From contig NZ_CP058907.1 of the NCBI RefSeq assembly GCF_013415845.1, forward strand, positions 1,240,001 to 1,304,000: a stretch of 64,000 nt of DNA, given 5' to 3'. A program made the translations under genes and the position numbers. The DNA is from Rhodopseudomonas palustris (GTDB lineage: Bacteria; Pseudomonadota; Alphaproteobacteria; Rhizobiales; Xanthobacteraceae). The notes beneath the pieces were generated by a model. The model was not told the origin of the DNA. It worked only from the letters and a program-made list of their open reading frames with translations, and did not search any database. Of the stretch, positions 8,217-17,132 are shown one piece after another. The number at the start of each line of letters is the position of its first letter. Position 1 is the first letter of the stretch.

Positions 8217-9163
8217 GTGGAATTCCGGCCAGCGGCGCGGCCGGGCGGGTCGCCGACTCCACGGGCAACTGGGTCGACAACCATGCGCCGCTGTGGACAC
8301 GGCCTTATTTGAGGCTGGCACGGTTCGATCGTCCGATCGGTTCCTGGCTCCTGCTGATGCCGTGCCTGTGGTCGGCGGCGCTCGCCGCCGGCATGGCCCA
8401 CGACCTCAGCCGCCTGCCTCTGTTCTGCGCGCTGTTCTTCATCGGCTCGTTCGTGATGCGCGGCGCAGGCTGCACCTGGAACGACATCACCGATCGTGAT
8501 CTCGACGACAAGGTCGAGCGCACCCGGTCGCGGCCGATTCCGGCCGGGCAGGTCACCGCCAAGCAGGCCGCCGTGTTCATGGTGCTGCTGTGCCTGATCG
8601 GCCTCGTGGTGCTGCTGCAGTTCAACAGTTTCGCGATTGCTACCGGCATCTCGTCGCTGATTATCGTCGCGGCCTATCCGTTCATGAAGCGGATCACCTA
8701 CTGGCCGCAATTCGTGCTCGGTCTCGCGTTCTCATGGGGCGCGCTGATGGGGTTTGCCGGCACCTTCGAGCGGCTCGATCTGGTCGCGTTCGCGCTGTAC
8801 GCCGGTTCGATCGCCTGGGTGATCGGCTACGACACCGTCTATGCGCATCAGGATGCCGAAGACGATCTGATGGTTGGTATCAAGTCGACAGCGCTGCTGT
8901 TCGGCGAGAACACCAAGCTGGCGCTGGTGCTGCTGTTCGGTCTGGCGGTGAGCCTGATCGGCGTGGCGCTGAAGCTCGCCGATGCCGGCTGGTTCGCCTG
9001 GATCGGCCTCGCCGCCTTCGCGGCGCATCTGGTGCAGCAGATCGTGCGGGTCGACATCCACGACAGCCCGCTGTGCCTGAAGCTGTTCAAGTCGAACCGC
9101 GACGCCGGCCTGCTGCTGTTCGGCGGCCTGGTGGCCGACGCCGTCTCGCGCAGCATGGCGTGA
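8213..9163 (+). CDS. ubiA: 4-hydroxybenzoate polyprenyltransferase
   Basis: UbiA attaches the polyprenyl tail to 4-hydroxybenzoate in ubiquinone synthesis, in the cytoplasmic membrane. The 316 residues hold about eight hydrophobic helices. Both prenyl-diphosphate/Mg sites are visible: NDITDRDLDDKVERTRSRP in the first half and YDTVYAHQDAEDD in the second. The ATG overlaps the stop of the secreted protein gene by four bases, which implies co-translation although the functions are not obviously linked. Length is normal for the family. Confidence 0.95.
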   Translation: MSGIPASGAAGRVADSTGNWVDNHAPLWTRPYLRLARFDRPIGSWLLLMPCLWSAALAAGMAHDLSRLPLFCALFFIGSFVMRGAGCTWNDITDRDLDDKVERTRSRPIPAGQVTAKQAAVFMVLLCLIGLVVLLQFNSFAIATGISSLIIVAAYPFMKRITYWPQFVLGLAFSWGALMGFAGTFERLDLVAFALYAGSIAWVIGYDTVYAHQDAEDDLMVGIKSTALLFGENTKLALVLLFGLAVSLIGVALKLADAGWFAWIGLAAFAAHLVQQIVRVDIHDSPLCLKLFKSNRDAGLLLFGGLVADAVSRSMA

Positions 9164-9198
9164 GCCCGGGCAGGCCCGGCACTCTCATCGGAGCATGA

Positions 9199-9723
9199 TT
9201 AGTTGCGCGCGATGATCTCGCGCTCGCCGGCGAAGCACTTCGGTGAGTCGAGCAGGCGGCCGACCCGTCGGCGCATCAGGAAGCGCGGACGACGCTTGCT
9301 GATCACGTGGTGACGGCGGCGGCGCTGCGCGGGTTCGCGCTGCTTGTCTTCGGGAAGCTGCGGCAGTCCGAAGATCTCACTCCAGAGCGCCCACATGCGT
9401 TCGATCTCCTCGGGATCGTCGCTGATCCCGAGCGGGATCGACAGCGACGGATCGCGGTGCACCAGCATCAGCATGCGGCCGTCGTCGAGACCTCGGCAGC
9501 CGATGCCGCGGAAGTCGCTGACGCTGACGTTCACCGCCATTCTCATGCCGGCGACGGCGCGGCGTAGCACCACCCGCTCGCGGTGTAGTTCGATTTGCCG
9601 GATGCCACCGTCGGCCCGCACATCGTGCGCGTCGAAGCGGATCGGCAGTGAGAGAGGGTCGAGCCGCAAGTCGCGGCTCGACCCGGCGAGGTTAGCCCCG
9701 CCTGTTGCTGTTTGACGCCTCAC
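9199..9723 (-). CDS. DUF6101 family protein
   Basis: This 174-residue protein starts at GTG 9723, with GGGGAG nine bases upstream. The N-terminal half (residues 18-90) resembles a small beta domain: LDPLSLPIRFDAHDVRADG, then IELHRERVVLRRAVAGMRMAV. The C-terminal third is strongly basic (QRRRRHHVISKRRPRFLMRRR). I recognise it as the DUF6101 family of Bradyrhizobiaceae, and no biochemical role is known to me. The basic tail suggests nucleic-acid or membrane contact, which is inference only. It converges on ubiA with a 35-base gap. Confidence 0.7.
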   Translation of the reverse strand: MRRQTATGGANLAGSSRDLRLDPLSLPIRFDAHDVRADGGIRQIELHRERVVLRRAVAGMRMAVNVSVSDFRGIGCRGLDDGRMLMLVHRDPSLSIPLGISDDPEEIERMWALWSEIFGLPQLPEDKQREPAQRRRRHHVISKRRPRFLMRRRVGRLLDSPKCFAGEREIIARN

Positions 9724-10021
9724 GGCTTTGATCTCCCCGCCGGAATTATGTTCCCGGTCGATGGGTGAGAGCTTGCCAGAGCCCGGTCCGAATTCGCTTA
9801 ATAAGGCTGGTTAATCGAAACTGACCCCGGCTGCTTCGCCGCTCATGATTGACAGAACCTTGGCCAGCATGATTGACGCAATCTTGCGCTGGGGCTCGCA
9901 AATGATTGTTCCAGCCTGGTGCAAAGTGCTTGAAGTCCGCGCCGAACAGGCACATCTGTGATGTCCACCGCGCGCATTCGCTGCCTCCGCTTCGTTACTT
10001 CCAGCCTTAGGAATTGTATTT
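9724..10021. other. Divergent intergenic region
   Basis: Nearly 300 bases lie between the DUF6101 gene and pmbA. The segment is locally AT-richer than its surroundings (for example TTAATAAGGCTGGTTAAT near 9798) and must hold both promoters. TTAA pairs here are nine bases apart, so they do not fit the CtrA spacing. No RNA gene or repeat was recognised. Confidence 0.5.
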
Positions 10022-11419
10022 GTGAACTCTTCACCAAGCGCACGCTCTTTGTCTTCGCCCTCTGTGGATTCCGCTTTGTTCGATCAGTCGGCGCTGAGCG
10101 ATCTTGCACAGCGGCTGGTTGAGGCGGCGCGGCGCGCTGGTGCCGATCAGGCCGACGCTGTGGCGGTGCGTGGGGTGTCTCACGGTGTCGAAGTGCGCGA
10201 TGGGCGGATGCAGGAGTCCGAGCGCTCGGAGGGCGACGACGTTGGCCTCCGGGTGATCGTCGGCCGACGCCAGGCGGTGGTCTCGACCAACGACATCAGC
10301 GGCGACGCGGTCACCAAGCTTGCCGAGCGCGCGGTGGCGATGGCCCGCGTCGCGCCGGACGACAAGTATGTCGGCCTCGCCGATCCTGAACTGCTGGCGC
10401 ACGATTTTCCTGAGCTCGATCTGCTCGATCCGAACACGCCCTCGACCGCCGAGTTGGAGCGGCGCGCCCGCGCCGCGGAGGCCGCAGCGCTCGCAGTTCC
10501 TGGAATCAACAAGTCAGGCGGCGCCTCGGCGTCGTCGGGGATAGGCGGCATGGTGCTGGTGACGTCGACCGGTTTCCAAGGCTCGTTTCTGCGCTCCAGC
10601 CATAGCATCTCGATGACCGCGATTGCGGGCGAGGGCACCGGCATGGAGCGGGACTATGAATATACGACGGCGCCGCACGCCTCCGACCTGATGTCGCCCG
10701 AGGAAGTCGGGCGGGTCGCCGGCGAGCGCACCGCGGCCCGCGTCGGGCCGCGCAAGGTCGAGACCTGCAAGGTGCCGGTGGTGTTCGATCCGCGCGTTGC
10801 GGGCTCGCTGGTCGGGCATCTGGTCGGTGCAGCGAATGGCGCGTCGATCGCGCGCAAGACTTCGTTCCTGAAGGATCGTCTCGGCCAGAAGCTGTTCAAG
10901 GATGGCATCCGCATCGTCGATGATCCGCTGCGCAAGCGCGGCTTGCGTTCGCAGGCGTTCGACGCCGAGGGCGTTGCGGTCAAGCCACTCTCGATCGTCG
11001 ACGATGGCGTGCTGACGTCGTGGCTGCTGGATTGCGCCACCGCGCGCGAACTCGGCCTCACCACCACCGGCCACGCGCATCGCGGCGTGTCGTCGTCGCC
11101 GTCGCCGGGGCCGTACAATCTGCATCTCGAAGCCGGACCGCTCAGCCCGGCCGAGCTGATAGCCGACATCAAGCAGGGCTTCTACGTCACCGATCTGATC
11201 GGCTCCGGCGTCAACGGCGTCACCGGCGACTACAGCCGCGGCGCCGCCGGGTTCTGGATCGAAAACGGCCAGCGCACCTACGCGGTCAGCGAAGTCACCA
11301 TCGCCGGACACCTGATCGACATGTACAAGACGCTGACGCCGGCCAGCGACCTGACCTTCCGCTACGGCGTCAATGCGCCGACGCTGCGGATCGAGGGGCT
11401 GACGATTGCCGGACGCTAA
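10022..11419 (+). CDS. pmbA: TldD/PmbA (TldE) family metalloprotease subunit
   Basis: This 465-residue member of the TldD/PmbA family is the TldE-like partner of a heterodimeric metalloprotease acting on unfolded or modified peptides; in enterobacteria it matures microcin B17 and degrades CcdA. The sequence lacks the zinc-binding HExxxH of TldD, as expected of the PmbA subunit. The conserved C-terminal run includes GVNGVTGDYSRGAAGFWIENG and EVTIAGHLIDMY. Translation starts at GTG 10022, with AGGA upstream; no ATG fits. It is first in the run to lpxK and its 3' end overlaps cysQ by 14 bases. The matching tldD is not in the window. Confidence 0.9.
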   Translation: MNSSPSARSLSSPSVDSALFDQSALSDLAQRLVEAARRAGADQADAVAVRGVSHGVEVRDGRMQESERSEGDDVGLRVIVGRRQAVVSTNDISGDAVTKLAERAVAMARVAPDDKYVGLADPELLAHDFPELDLLDPNTPSTAELERRARAAEAAALAVPGINKSGGASASSGIGGMVLVTSTGFQGSFLRSSHSISMTAIAGEGTGMERDYEYTTAPHASDLMSPEEVGRVAGERTAARVGPRKVETCKVPVVFDPRVAGSLVGHLVGAANGASIARKTSFLKDRLGQKLFKDGIRIVDDPLRKRGLRSQAFDAEGVAVKPLSIVDDGVLTSWLLDCATARELGLTTTGHAHRGVSSSPSPGPYNLHLEAGPLSPAELIADIKQGFYVTDLIGSGVNGVTGDYSRGAAGFWIENGQRTYAVSEVTIAGHLIDMYKTLTPASDLTFRYGVNAPTLRIEGLTIAGR

Positions 11420-12221
11420 TCCAGATACGCGACACATCGAGACATCCGATAGCGATGCAGCGCTGCTTGCCGACACCGTGCGTGAGGCTGGCGCACTGGC
11501 GCTGTCGATGTTCCGAACCGAACTGCGGACCTGGACCAAGGGTGCATCGTCGCCGGTTTCGGAAGCCGACATTGCCGTCGACGAATTGATTCGGCGCCGC
11601 CTGCAGGACGCCACACCGCACTATGGCTGGCTGTCTGAGGAAAGCGCCGACGATCTCGTCAGGCTCGACAAGGATTGGGTGTGGATCGTCGATCCGATCG
11701 ACGGCACCCGCGCCTATCTGGCCGGCCGGGAGGATTGGTGCGTTTCGGTCGCGCTGATCGCGAATGCCAAGCCGATGCTGGCCGCGGTGTTTGCGCCGGT
11801 ATCTGGTGAGTTCTTCTTTGCCACGCGTGGTGCGGGTGCGTCGCTCAACGGCGCGTCGCTGCACGCCAGCGTCGGCACGACGCTGGAAGGCGCAAAGGTC
11901 GCCGGGCCGAAGCCGCTGATCGAACGGCTGGCGCTGCCGTCGACCGCCCACATCCTGCCGCGGATCGGCTCTCTGGCCCTACGGTTGTGCCGCGTCGCTG
12001 ATCGTCAGGTCGACGTTGCATTCGCCGGAGGGCAGAGCCGCGATTGGGACCTTGCCGCGGCCGATTTGATCGTGCACGAAGCGGATGGTACAATGACAAC
12101 TCTCGCGGGCGAGGACATCGTCTACAACCGTCCCGAGGTCACACATGGCGTGCTGGTGGCTGCGGGGCGCGAACGTCATGCTCACATCGTCGAGCATTTC
12201 CGCGTTTCTCCGCGAGGCTGA
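11406..12221 (+). CDS. cysQ: Inositol monophosphatase family, 3'(2'),5'-bisphosphate nucleotidase (CysQ-like)
   Basis: This 271-residue Mg-dependent phosphatase probably removes the 3' phosphate of PAP or PAPS, or acts on a related sugar phosphate. The lithium-sensitive phosphatase signatures are present: SEES (Glu), WIVDPIDGTRAYLAG and RDWDLAAADLIVHEADG. The start is TTG 11406, inside the end of pmbA, preceded by GAGGGG; no ATG occurs in this frame before the core domain. It sits just before the Kdo/lipid A genes, which says little about its substrate. The CysQ name is by similarity to Rhizobiales annotation. Confidence 0.8.
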   Translation: MPDANPDTRHIETSDSDAALLADTVREAGALALSMFRTELRTWTKGASSPVSEADIAVDELIRRRLQDATPHYGWLSEESADDLVRLDKDWVWIVDPIDGTRAYLAGREDWCVSVALIANAKPMLAAVFAPVSGEFFFATRGAGASLNGASLHASVGTTLEGAKVAGPKPLIERLALPSTAHILPRIGSLALRLCRVADRQVDVAFAGGQSRDWDLAAADLIVHEADGTMTTLAGEDIVYNRPEVTHGVLVAAGRERHAHIVEHFRVSPRG

Positions 12222-12258
12222 GCGCGCGCATGCCTGTTCGCCGCAATGAGGAAGTTTG

Positions 12259-12507
12259 ATGTCGGACAATGCGCAGCAATTGCTCCACCTCGTAATCGGG
12301 GGAGAATTGGAGGACCTCGAGAACGTGACCTTTCGCGATCTCGAAAAGGTCGACATCGTCGGGGTGTACCCGAACTACGCAACGGCCTACGCGGCGTGGA
12401 AGGCCCGGGCGCATCAGACGGTCGATAATGCGCACATGCGGTACTTCATCGTTCATCTGCATCGCTTGCTCGATCCAGAAAAAGAAGCCCGGTCCGCGCA
12501 GCACTGA
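12259..12507 (+). CDS. DUF4170 family small protein
   Basis: This 82-residue acidic protein starts at ATG 12259; a TTG one codon earlier is the alternative. The sequence LLHLVIGGELEDLENVTF and YPNYATAYAAWKARAHQTVDNAHMRYFIVHLHRLLDPE fits DUF4170, a single-domain alphaproteobacterial family. In Rhizobiales it regularly lies between a CysQ-like phosphatase and waaA, as here, so a link to lipid A-core synthesis is plausible by context. No catalytic motif is visible and no signal peptide is present. Confidence 0.8.
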   Translation: MSDNAQQLLHLVIGGELEDLENVTFRDLEKVDIVGVYPNYATAYAAWKARAHQTVDNAHMRYFIVHLHRLLDPEKEARSAQH

Positions 12508-12576
12508 TCGCGCGGGACTGACGATGCTGCCGAGCGATGATGCGCGTCACCTTCGCGGTGACAGACGGGGCCGTTG

Positions 12577-13881
12577 ATGGTGGATCCGGTGCCGATGACG
12601 CTCCGCGTCTATCGCAAGTTGACCGCTGCCGCGGCGCCGCTGGCGTCGCTGTGGATCGGTCGGCGGCTGAAGCAGGGCAAGGAAGATCCAGCCCGGGTCG
12701 GCGAGCGTCGCGGTCTCAGCAACGATGCGCGACCGCGTGGACCGGTGGTGTGGATCCACGGTGCCAGCGTCGGCGAAGTGCTGGCTGCGGCCGGACTGAT
12801 CGCACGGTTGCGCGCGCTCAACCTGCGCATCCTGCTCACCTCCGGCACGCTGACTTCGGCCCAGGTGGTGGCCAGCCGGTTTCCGCCGGACATCATCCAC
12901 CAGTTCATTCCCTACGACGCGCCGCGCTTCGTTGATCGCTTCCTCGATCACTGGCGTCCGAGCCTGGCGTTGTTCATTGAATCCGATCTGTGGCCGAACC
13001 TGATCCTGGCCGCCTCGGCGCGGCGGGTGCCGATGGTGCTGATCAACGGCCGGATGTCGCAGCGCTCGTTCCCGCGCTGGCAGCGTGCGTCCGCAACCAT
13101 CGGCGCGCTGCTCGGCCGGTTCGATATTTGTCTGGCGCAGTCTCGCGTCGATGCCGAACGTTTCAGCGCGCTCGGCAGCCCGAGCGTGATCACCACCGGC
13201 AATCTGAAGATGGATGTCGCGCCGCCGCCGGCCGATCCGGGCCGGCTGGAGCGGCTGCTCGCGGTCACTCGCGGCCGCCCGGTGATCGTCGCCGCCTCGA
13301 CTCATCCGGGTGAGGAAGAATTGCTGGTGGAAGCGCATCGCCGGCTGTCCGCGAGCTTCCCGACGCTGCTGACGGTGATCGTGCCGCGGCATCCGCATCG
13401 TGGCGAGCAGGTCGCCGGTCTTGTCGAAGCCGCCGGCCTGCCGGTGGCGCTGCGCTCGCGCGAGCAGCAGCCGATGGCCGCGACCGCGATCTACGTCGCC
13501 GACACCATGGGCGAACTCGGGCTGTTCTATCGGCTGGCGCCGATCGTGTTCATGGGTGGCTCGCTGGTCGAGCACGGTGGCCAGAATCCGATCGAGGCGG
13601 TGAAGCTTGGCGCCGCGATCGTGCATGGCCCGCACGTCTCCAATTTCACCGAAGTCTATCGCGCGCTCGACGATGAAGGCGGTGCATTCGCCGTGTCCGA
13701 CGTCGACGCGCTGGTGCTGCGGGTCTCGTCGCTGCTGTCGAACCACGACGCGCGGCAGATCTCGATCACCGCGGCCACCAACGTGGTCGACCGCCTCGGC
13801 GGCGCGCTCGACCGCACCATCGCGGCGCTCGAGCCCTATCTGCTGCAATTGCAGATCGAACAGGGCGCCGCGAATGCGTGA
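12577..13881 (+). CDS. waaA: 3-deoxy-D-manno-octulosonic acid transferase
   Basis: WaaA (KdtA) transfers Kdo from CMP-Kdo to lipid IVA at the inner membrane. The protein has about 434 residues with an N-terminal membrane helix, followed by the glycosyltransferase N domain (WIHGASVGEVLAA, with the conserved Glu of the SVGE motif; FIESDLWPN). The GT-B C-terminal half carries VIVAASTHPGEEE, VPRHPHR, MGELGLFY and GGSLVEHGGQNPIEA. ATG 12577 is used; ATG 12595 (MTLRVYRK) is equally possible. It overlaps lpxK by eight bases. Confidence 0.93.
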   Translation: MVDPVPMTLRVYRKLTAAAAPLASLWIGRRLKQGKEDPARVGERRGLSNDARPRGPVVWIHGASVGEVLAAAGLIARLRALNLRILLTSGTLTSAQVVASRFPPDIIHQFIPYDAPRFVDRFLDHWRPSLALFIESDLWPNLILAASARRVPMVLINGRMSQRSFPRWQRASATIGALLGRFDICLAQSRVDAERFSALGSPSVITTGNLKMDVAPPPADPGRLERLLAVTRGRPVIVAASTHPGEEELLVEAHRRLSASFPTLLTVIVPRHPHRGEQVAGLVEAAGLPVALRSREQQPMAATAIYVADTMGELGLFYRLAPIVFMGGSLVEHGGQNPIEAVKLGAAIVHGPHVSNFTEVYRALDDEGGAFAVSDVDALVLRVSSLLSNHDARQISITAATNVVDRLGGALDRTIAALEPYLLQLQIEQGAANA

Positions 13882-14896
13882 GCCGGGCTTCTGGCACCGG
13901 CCTCCTTCCCTGGTGTCGCGCCTGCTGCTGCCGATCGCCGCGATCTACGGCAACATCGCCGCGGCGCGGATGCAGAAGGCCGGGACGACGATCGGCGTGC
14001 CGGTGCTGTGCGTCGGCAACTATCACATGGGCGGTGCCGGCAAGACGCCGACGACGCTCGCGCTGGTAGCGTTGCTACGCGAATTCGGCGAAACCCCTGT
14101 CGTACTGAGCCGCGGCTATGGCGGACGGCTGCAGGGACCGGTCCAGGTCGATCCCTCGCGACACAGCGCCGCCGACATCGGCGACGAGCCACTGATGATG
14201 GCACGCCGCGTACCGGTGGTGGTGGCGCGCGACCGCACCGACGGCGCGGCACTGGCCTGTGCGCTTGGCGCCACCGTGATCCTGATGGATGACGGATTCC
14301 AGAATCCCGCCTTGACCAAGGACGCGTCGCTGATCGTGGTCGACAGTCACCGCAGCATCGGCAATGGCAGCGTGTTTCCGGCCGGGCCGCTGCGCGCGCC
14401 GCTGCCGTTGCAGGTCGCGCGCACCGATGCGCTGGTCGTGGTCGGCGACGGCACCGCTGCGGACGGCCTCGCGCAGCAAATTACGACGAAGGGCGGCGTG
14501 GTGCTGCGAGCCCGACTGGTGCCGGAGCCGGCGTCTGTCGAGGCACTTCGCGGGCGGCGGGTGCTGGCGTTCGCCGGCATTGGCGATCCGGCGCGGTTCG
14601 TCGCGACACTTCGGGACAGCGGCGTCGAAGTGGTCGAGCAACGCGCGTTCGCCGATCACCACCCGTTCACGGCGGAGGAACTGGCCGAGCTCGCCGCTGC
14701 GGCCAAGCGCGATGGACTGACCTTGGTCACGACCGAAAAAGATCTGGCGCGGATCGGCGGCGCGCAGCAGGCGCTTGGGGTGGAGATCGTACCGTTTGCC
14801 GTGACGCTGGCGTTCGGCGACGAGGCCAAGCTGCGGCTGTTCCTGCTCGACCGGCTCAACGGCGCGCGCGCCGCGAAGCTTGCCGGGCGGCGCTGA
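13874..14896 (+). CDS. lpxK: Tetraacyldisaccharide 4'-kinase
   Basis: LpxK phosphorylates the 4' position of the lipid A disaccharide at the cytoplasmic face of the inner membrane. The protein is 340 residues when started at ATG 13874, which overlaps the end of waaA. An N-terminal hydrophobic anchor (RLLLPIAAIYGNIAAARM) precedes the Walker A sequence GNYHMGGAGKTPTT. Further conserved stretches are VVLSRGYGG and ILMDDGFQNP. It closes the run pmbA-cysQ-DUF4170-waaA-lpxK. Confidence 0.93.
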   Translation: MREPGFWHRPPSLVSRLLLPIAAIYGNIAAARMQKAGTTIGVPVLCVGNYHMGGAGKTPTTLALVALLREFGETPVVLSRGYGGRLQGPVQVDPSRHSAADIGDEPLMMARRVPVVVARDRTDGAALACALGATVILMDDGFQNPALTKDASLIVVDSHRSIGNGSVFPAGPLRAPLPLQVARTDALVVVGDGTAADGLAQQITTKGGVVLRARLVPEPASVEALRGRRVLAFAGIGDPARFVATLRDSGVEVVEQRAFADHHPFTAEELAELAAAAKRDGLTLVTTEKDLARIGGAQQALGVEIVPFAVTLAFGDEAKLRLFLLDRLNGARAAKLAGRR

Positions 14897-14905
14897 GACG
14901 CGGTC

Positions 14906-15133
14906 TCAGCTCTTGGGCTGAAACGCGTCGGGATAGTGCCGCTTCAGCACGGCTTCGGGCGTCGCGTACGGTTCCTTGAGATCGACGCTCCAATATTTCA
15001 GCTCGTCGAGCGGGATCTGCACCCCGGTGACGGCGCAGCGCACATAGGTGCCGGGCGAGATCACGCGGAAGTCGCCATCGAGATATTGCACCTGGGCTTC
15101 GCCAGAACCCGAGAAGCCAAATTTATTCAGCAC
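14906..15133 (-). CDS. DUF2093 family small protein
   Basis: This 75-residue protein converges on lpxK with a 9-base gap. The start is GTG 15133 (CAC on the plus strand), with AGGAG seven bases upstream. Conserved segments are KFGFSGSGEAQVQYLDGDFRV, TYVRCAVTGVQIPLDELKYW and PYATPEAVLKRHY. This fits DUF2093, an uncharacterised Rhizobiales family. Two Trp/Tyr-rich beta stretches suggest a compact beta protein. No function can be assigned. Confidence 0.8.
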   Translation of the reverse strand: MLNKFGFSGSGEAQVQYLDGDFRVISPGTYVRCAVTGVQIPLDELKYWSVDLKEPYATPEAVLKRHYPDAFQPKS

Positions 15134-15281
15134 GGCCGATCTCCTGGAAAACCGCAGGTTGCGGAACGACGCAACGCTGCGGGTCGATACACCCTGACAG
15201 ATAGAACGGAAGCGCCGCATTGCAAACCGCCGTCCTGTCATGGCGGAGTCGTTTTCCCCGCGGTCCAATGGTCGTCCGGAT

Positions 15282-16895
15282 CTAGAATAGTGACCCCTGG
15301 TCGGCGGGACTTGTCGGCCGCTTGGCCGGCTTTGCCGGTGCTGGCGCCGGTTTGGCAGCCTCGGCCGGCGATCCGCTGCCGCCGTCGGCGGTAACAGCAA
15401 CCCGGCCGTCGGCAAATTCGACGCTGAGCCGGGCGCCTGCGGCGACAGACGCGGCGGCGTGCACCGAGCGGCCATCGGCGTCCCGCACCAGCGCGAACCC
15501 GCGCGCCAGCACTCCTCGGTATGATAATGCGGTGAGGAGCTTGCCGGTGGCGTCGACTCGCGCCTGCCGGCGTTCCAGCAGGGTGATCAGCGCCCGCCGC
15601 GCCCGCTCGGCGAGACGCTGCAGCCGCTCCTGCTCGCGGGCGATCCGCATCCGCTGCGCCTGCTGATTGGCCAGTTTCGAGGCCTGCAGCCGCACCGCCA
15701 GCCCCTCGAACCGCTCCCGGCGATGCCGTAGCGTGGCGCGGGCGCAGCGTTGCAATTGCGTGCCCGCGCTGTCGAGCCGGTGGGCGCTGTGCGCCACCTG
15801 CGCCCGCAGCACCTTGAGCGTCATGCCCGCCGCTGCCGCAGCGAAACGGCGGTGATGGGCGTTCGTACTGGCGCGCAGGGCACGGGGCAGGGCGGCGGAC
15901 GCGCCGTCGAGCCGCTGTCGTGGAATCGCGAGCAGGTCGGACGCACCCGGCAGGGCGCGGGCGGCGGCGCGCAGCTCGTTGCGGCGGAAATCCTGGCCGC
16001 GCTGCCAGCTCGACAGTATCCGCCGCGCCAGCCCGCCGACTTCGACGAACAGTTCGGCCCGCACCGGCACCGCCATTTCGGCCGCCGCCGTCGGGGTCGG
16101 CGCCCGCTTGTCGGATGCGAAATCGATCAGGGTGACGTCGGTCTCATGGCCGACCGCCGAGATCAGCGGGATCATGCTGTCGGCGGCAGCGCGGACCACA
16201 ATCTCTTCGTTGAACGACCACAGATCTTCGAGGGAGCCGCCGCCGCGCGCGACGATCAGCAGGTCGGGACGCGGGATCGGGCCGTCTTCGGGCAGCGCGT
16301 TGAAACCGTGGATCGCGGCGGCAATCTGCTCGGCCGAGCCTTCGCCCTGCACCCGCACCGGCCACACCAGCACGCGGCGCGGGAAGCGGTCTTCCAGCCG
16401 GTGCAGGATGTCGCGGATCACCGCCCCGGTGGGAGATGTGACGACGCCGATCACCTCCGGCAGCCACGGCAACAGCTGTTTGCGCGCCTCGTCGAACAGG
16501 CCCTCAGCGGCGAGCTTCTTCTTGCGCTCTTCCATCAGCGCCATCAGCGCGCCGACGCCGGCCGGTTCGAGCGCCTCGATCACGATCTGATATTTCGACG
16601 AGCCGGGGTAGGTGGTCAGCTTGCCAGTGGCGATGACTTCCAGGCCTTCCTGCGGCTTGAACCGCATCCGGCCGGCGACGCCCTTCCAGATCACCGCCTC
16701 GATCTTGGCGCCCTCGTCCTTGAGCGCAAAATAGCAGTGACCGGACGAATGCGGCCCGCGGAATCCGGTAATCTCGCCGCGCACCCGGACATGCCCATAG
16801 GTGTCCTCGACCGTCCGCTTCAGCGCCTGCGACAGCTCGGAGACGGTGAATTCGCCGACATTGGCGAGGGCTTGGGGCGTTTGCAGTCGGGCCAT
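15282..16895 (-). CDS. xseA: Exodeoxyribonuclease VII large subunit
   Basis: XseA is the catalytic large subunit of exonuclease VII, which degrades single-stranded DNA in repair. The 537 residues show an N-terminal OB fold ([30 protein letters not shown] and [20 protein letters not shown]). The catalytic domain follows ([58 protein letters not shown]), then long Arg/Gln-rich coiled coils. An Ala/Pro/Lys-rich tail of about 40 residues ends in QGSLF, longer than in E. coli. ATG 16895 begins MARLQTPQ. The gene is divergent from purD; the small subunit xseB is not in the window. Confidence 0.95.
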   Translation of the reverse strand: MARLQTPQALANVGEFTVSELSQALKRTVEDTYGHVRVRGEITGFRGPHSSGHCYFALKDEGAKIEAVIWKGVAGRMRFKPQEGLEVIATGKLTTYPGSSKYQIVIEALEPAGVGALMALMEERKKKLAAEGLFDEARKQLLPWLPEVIGVVTSPTGAVIRDILHRLEDRFPRRVLVWPVRVQGEGSAEQIAAAIHGFNALPEDGPIPRPDLLIVARGGGSLEDLWSFNEEIVVRAAADSMIPLISAVGHETDVTLIDFASDKRAPTPTAAAEMAVPVRAELFVEVGGLARRILSSWQRGQDFRRNELRAAARALPGASDLLAIPRQRLDGASAALPRALRASTNAHHRRFAAAAAGMTLKVLRAQVAHSAHRLDSAGTQLQRCARATLRHRRERFEGLAVRLQASKLANQQAQRMRIAREQERLQRLAERARRALITLLERRQARVDATGKLLTALSYRGVLARGFALVRDADGRSVHAAASVAAGARLSVEFADGRVAVTADGGSGSPAEAAKPAPAPAKPAKRPTSPADQGSLF

Positions 16896-17132
16896 GCGAT
16901 TCGATCGGGGTTTCGGGATGCGGCGGAAGGTAGGGGCTTTCGCCGCGGACGCCAACCCGCGGGGACGTCCAGTCTGCCGCGCCGGTGCGGCCGGATCGTG
17001 CCGCAGCCGGGCGGACGGCGACTTCGGCTCCGAGCGTCCGGACATATCCACATCCGCGCCGGCGCGCGTTGCCGGGCGCGTGCCGCGTGTTACACCTCGC
17101 GGACCATCCACAGGGCGCACGGTCAGGCTTTC

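Noticed and set aside
9795..9815. TTAA pair near 9798 considered as a CtrA site
   Set aside because: The two TTAA blocks are nine bases apart, which does not fit the seven-base spacing.
15750..17132. Open frame ahead of purD, antisense to xseA
   Set aside because: Composition is typical of a GC-rich shadow frame. purD begins with its conserved [14 protein letters not shown] at 17133.
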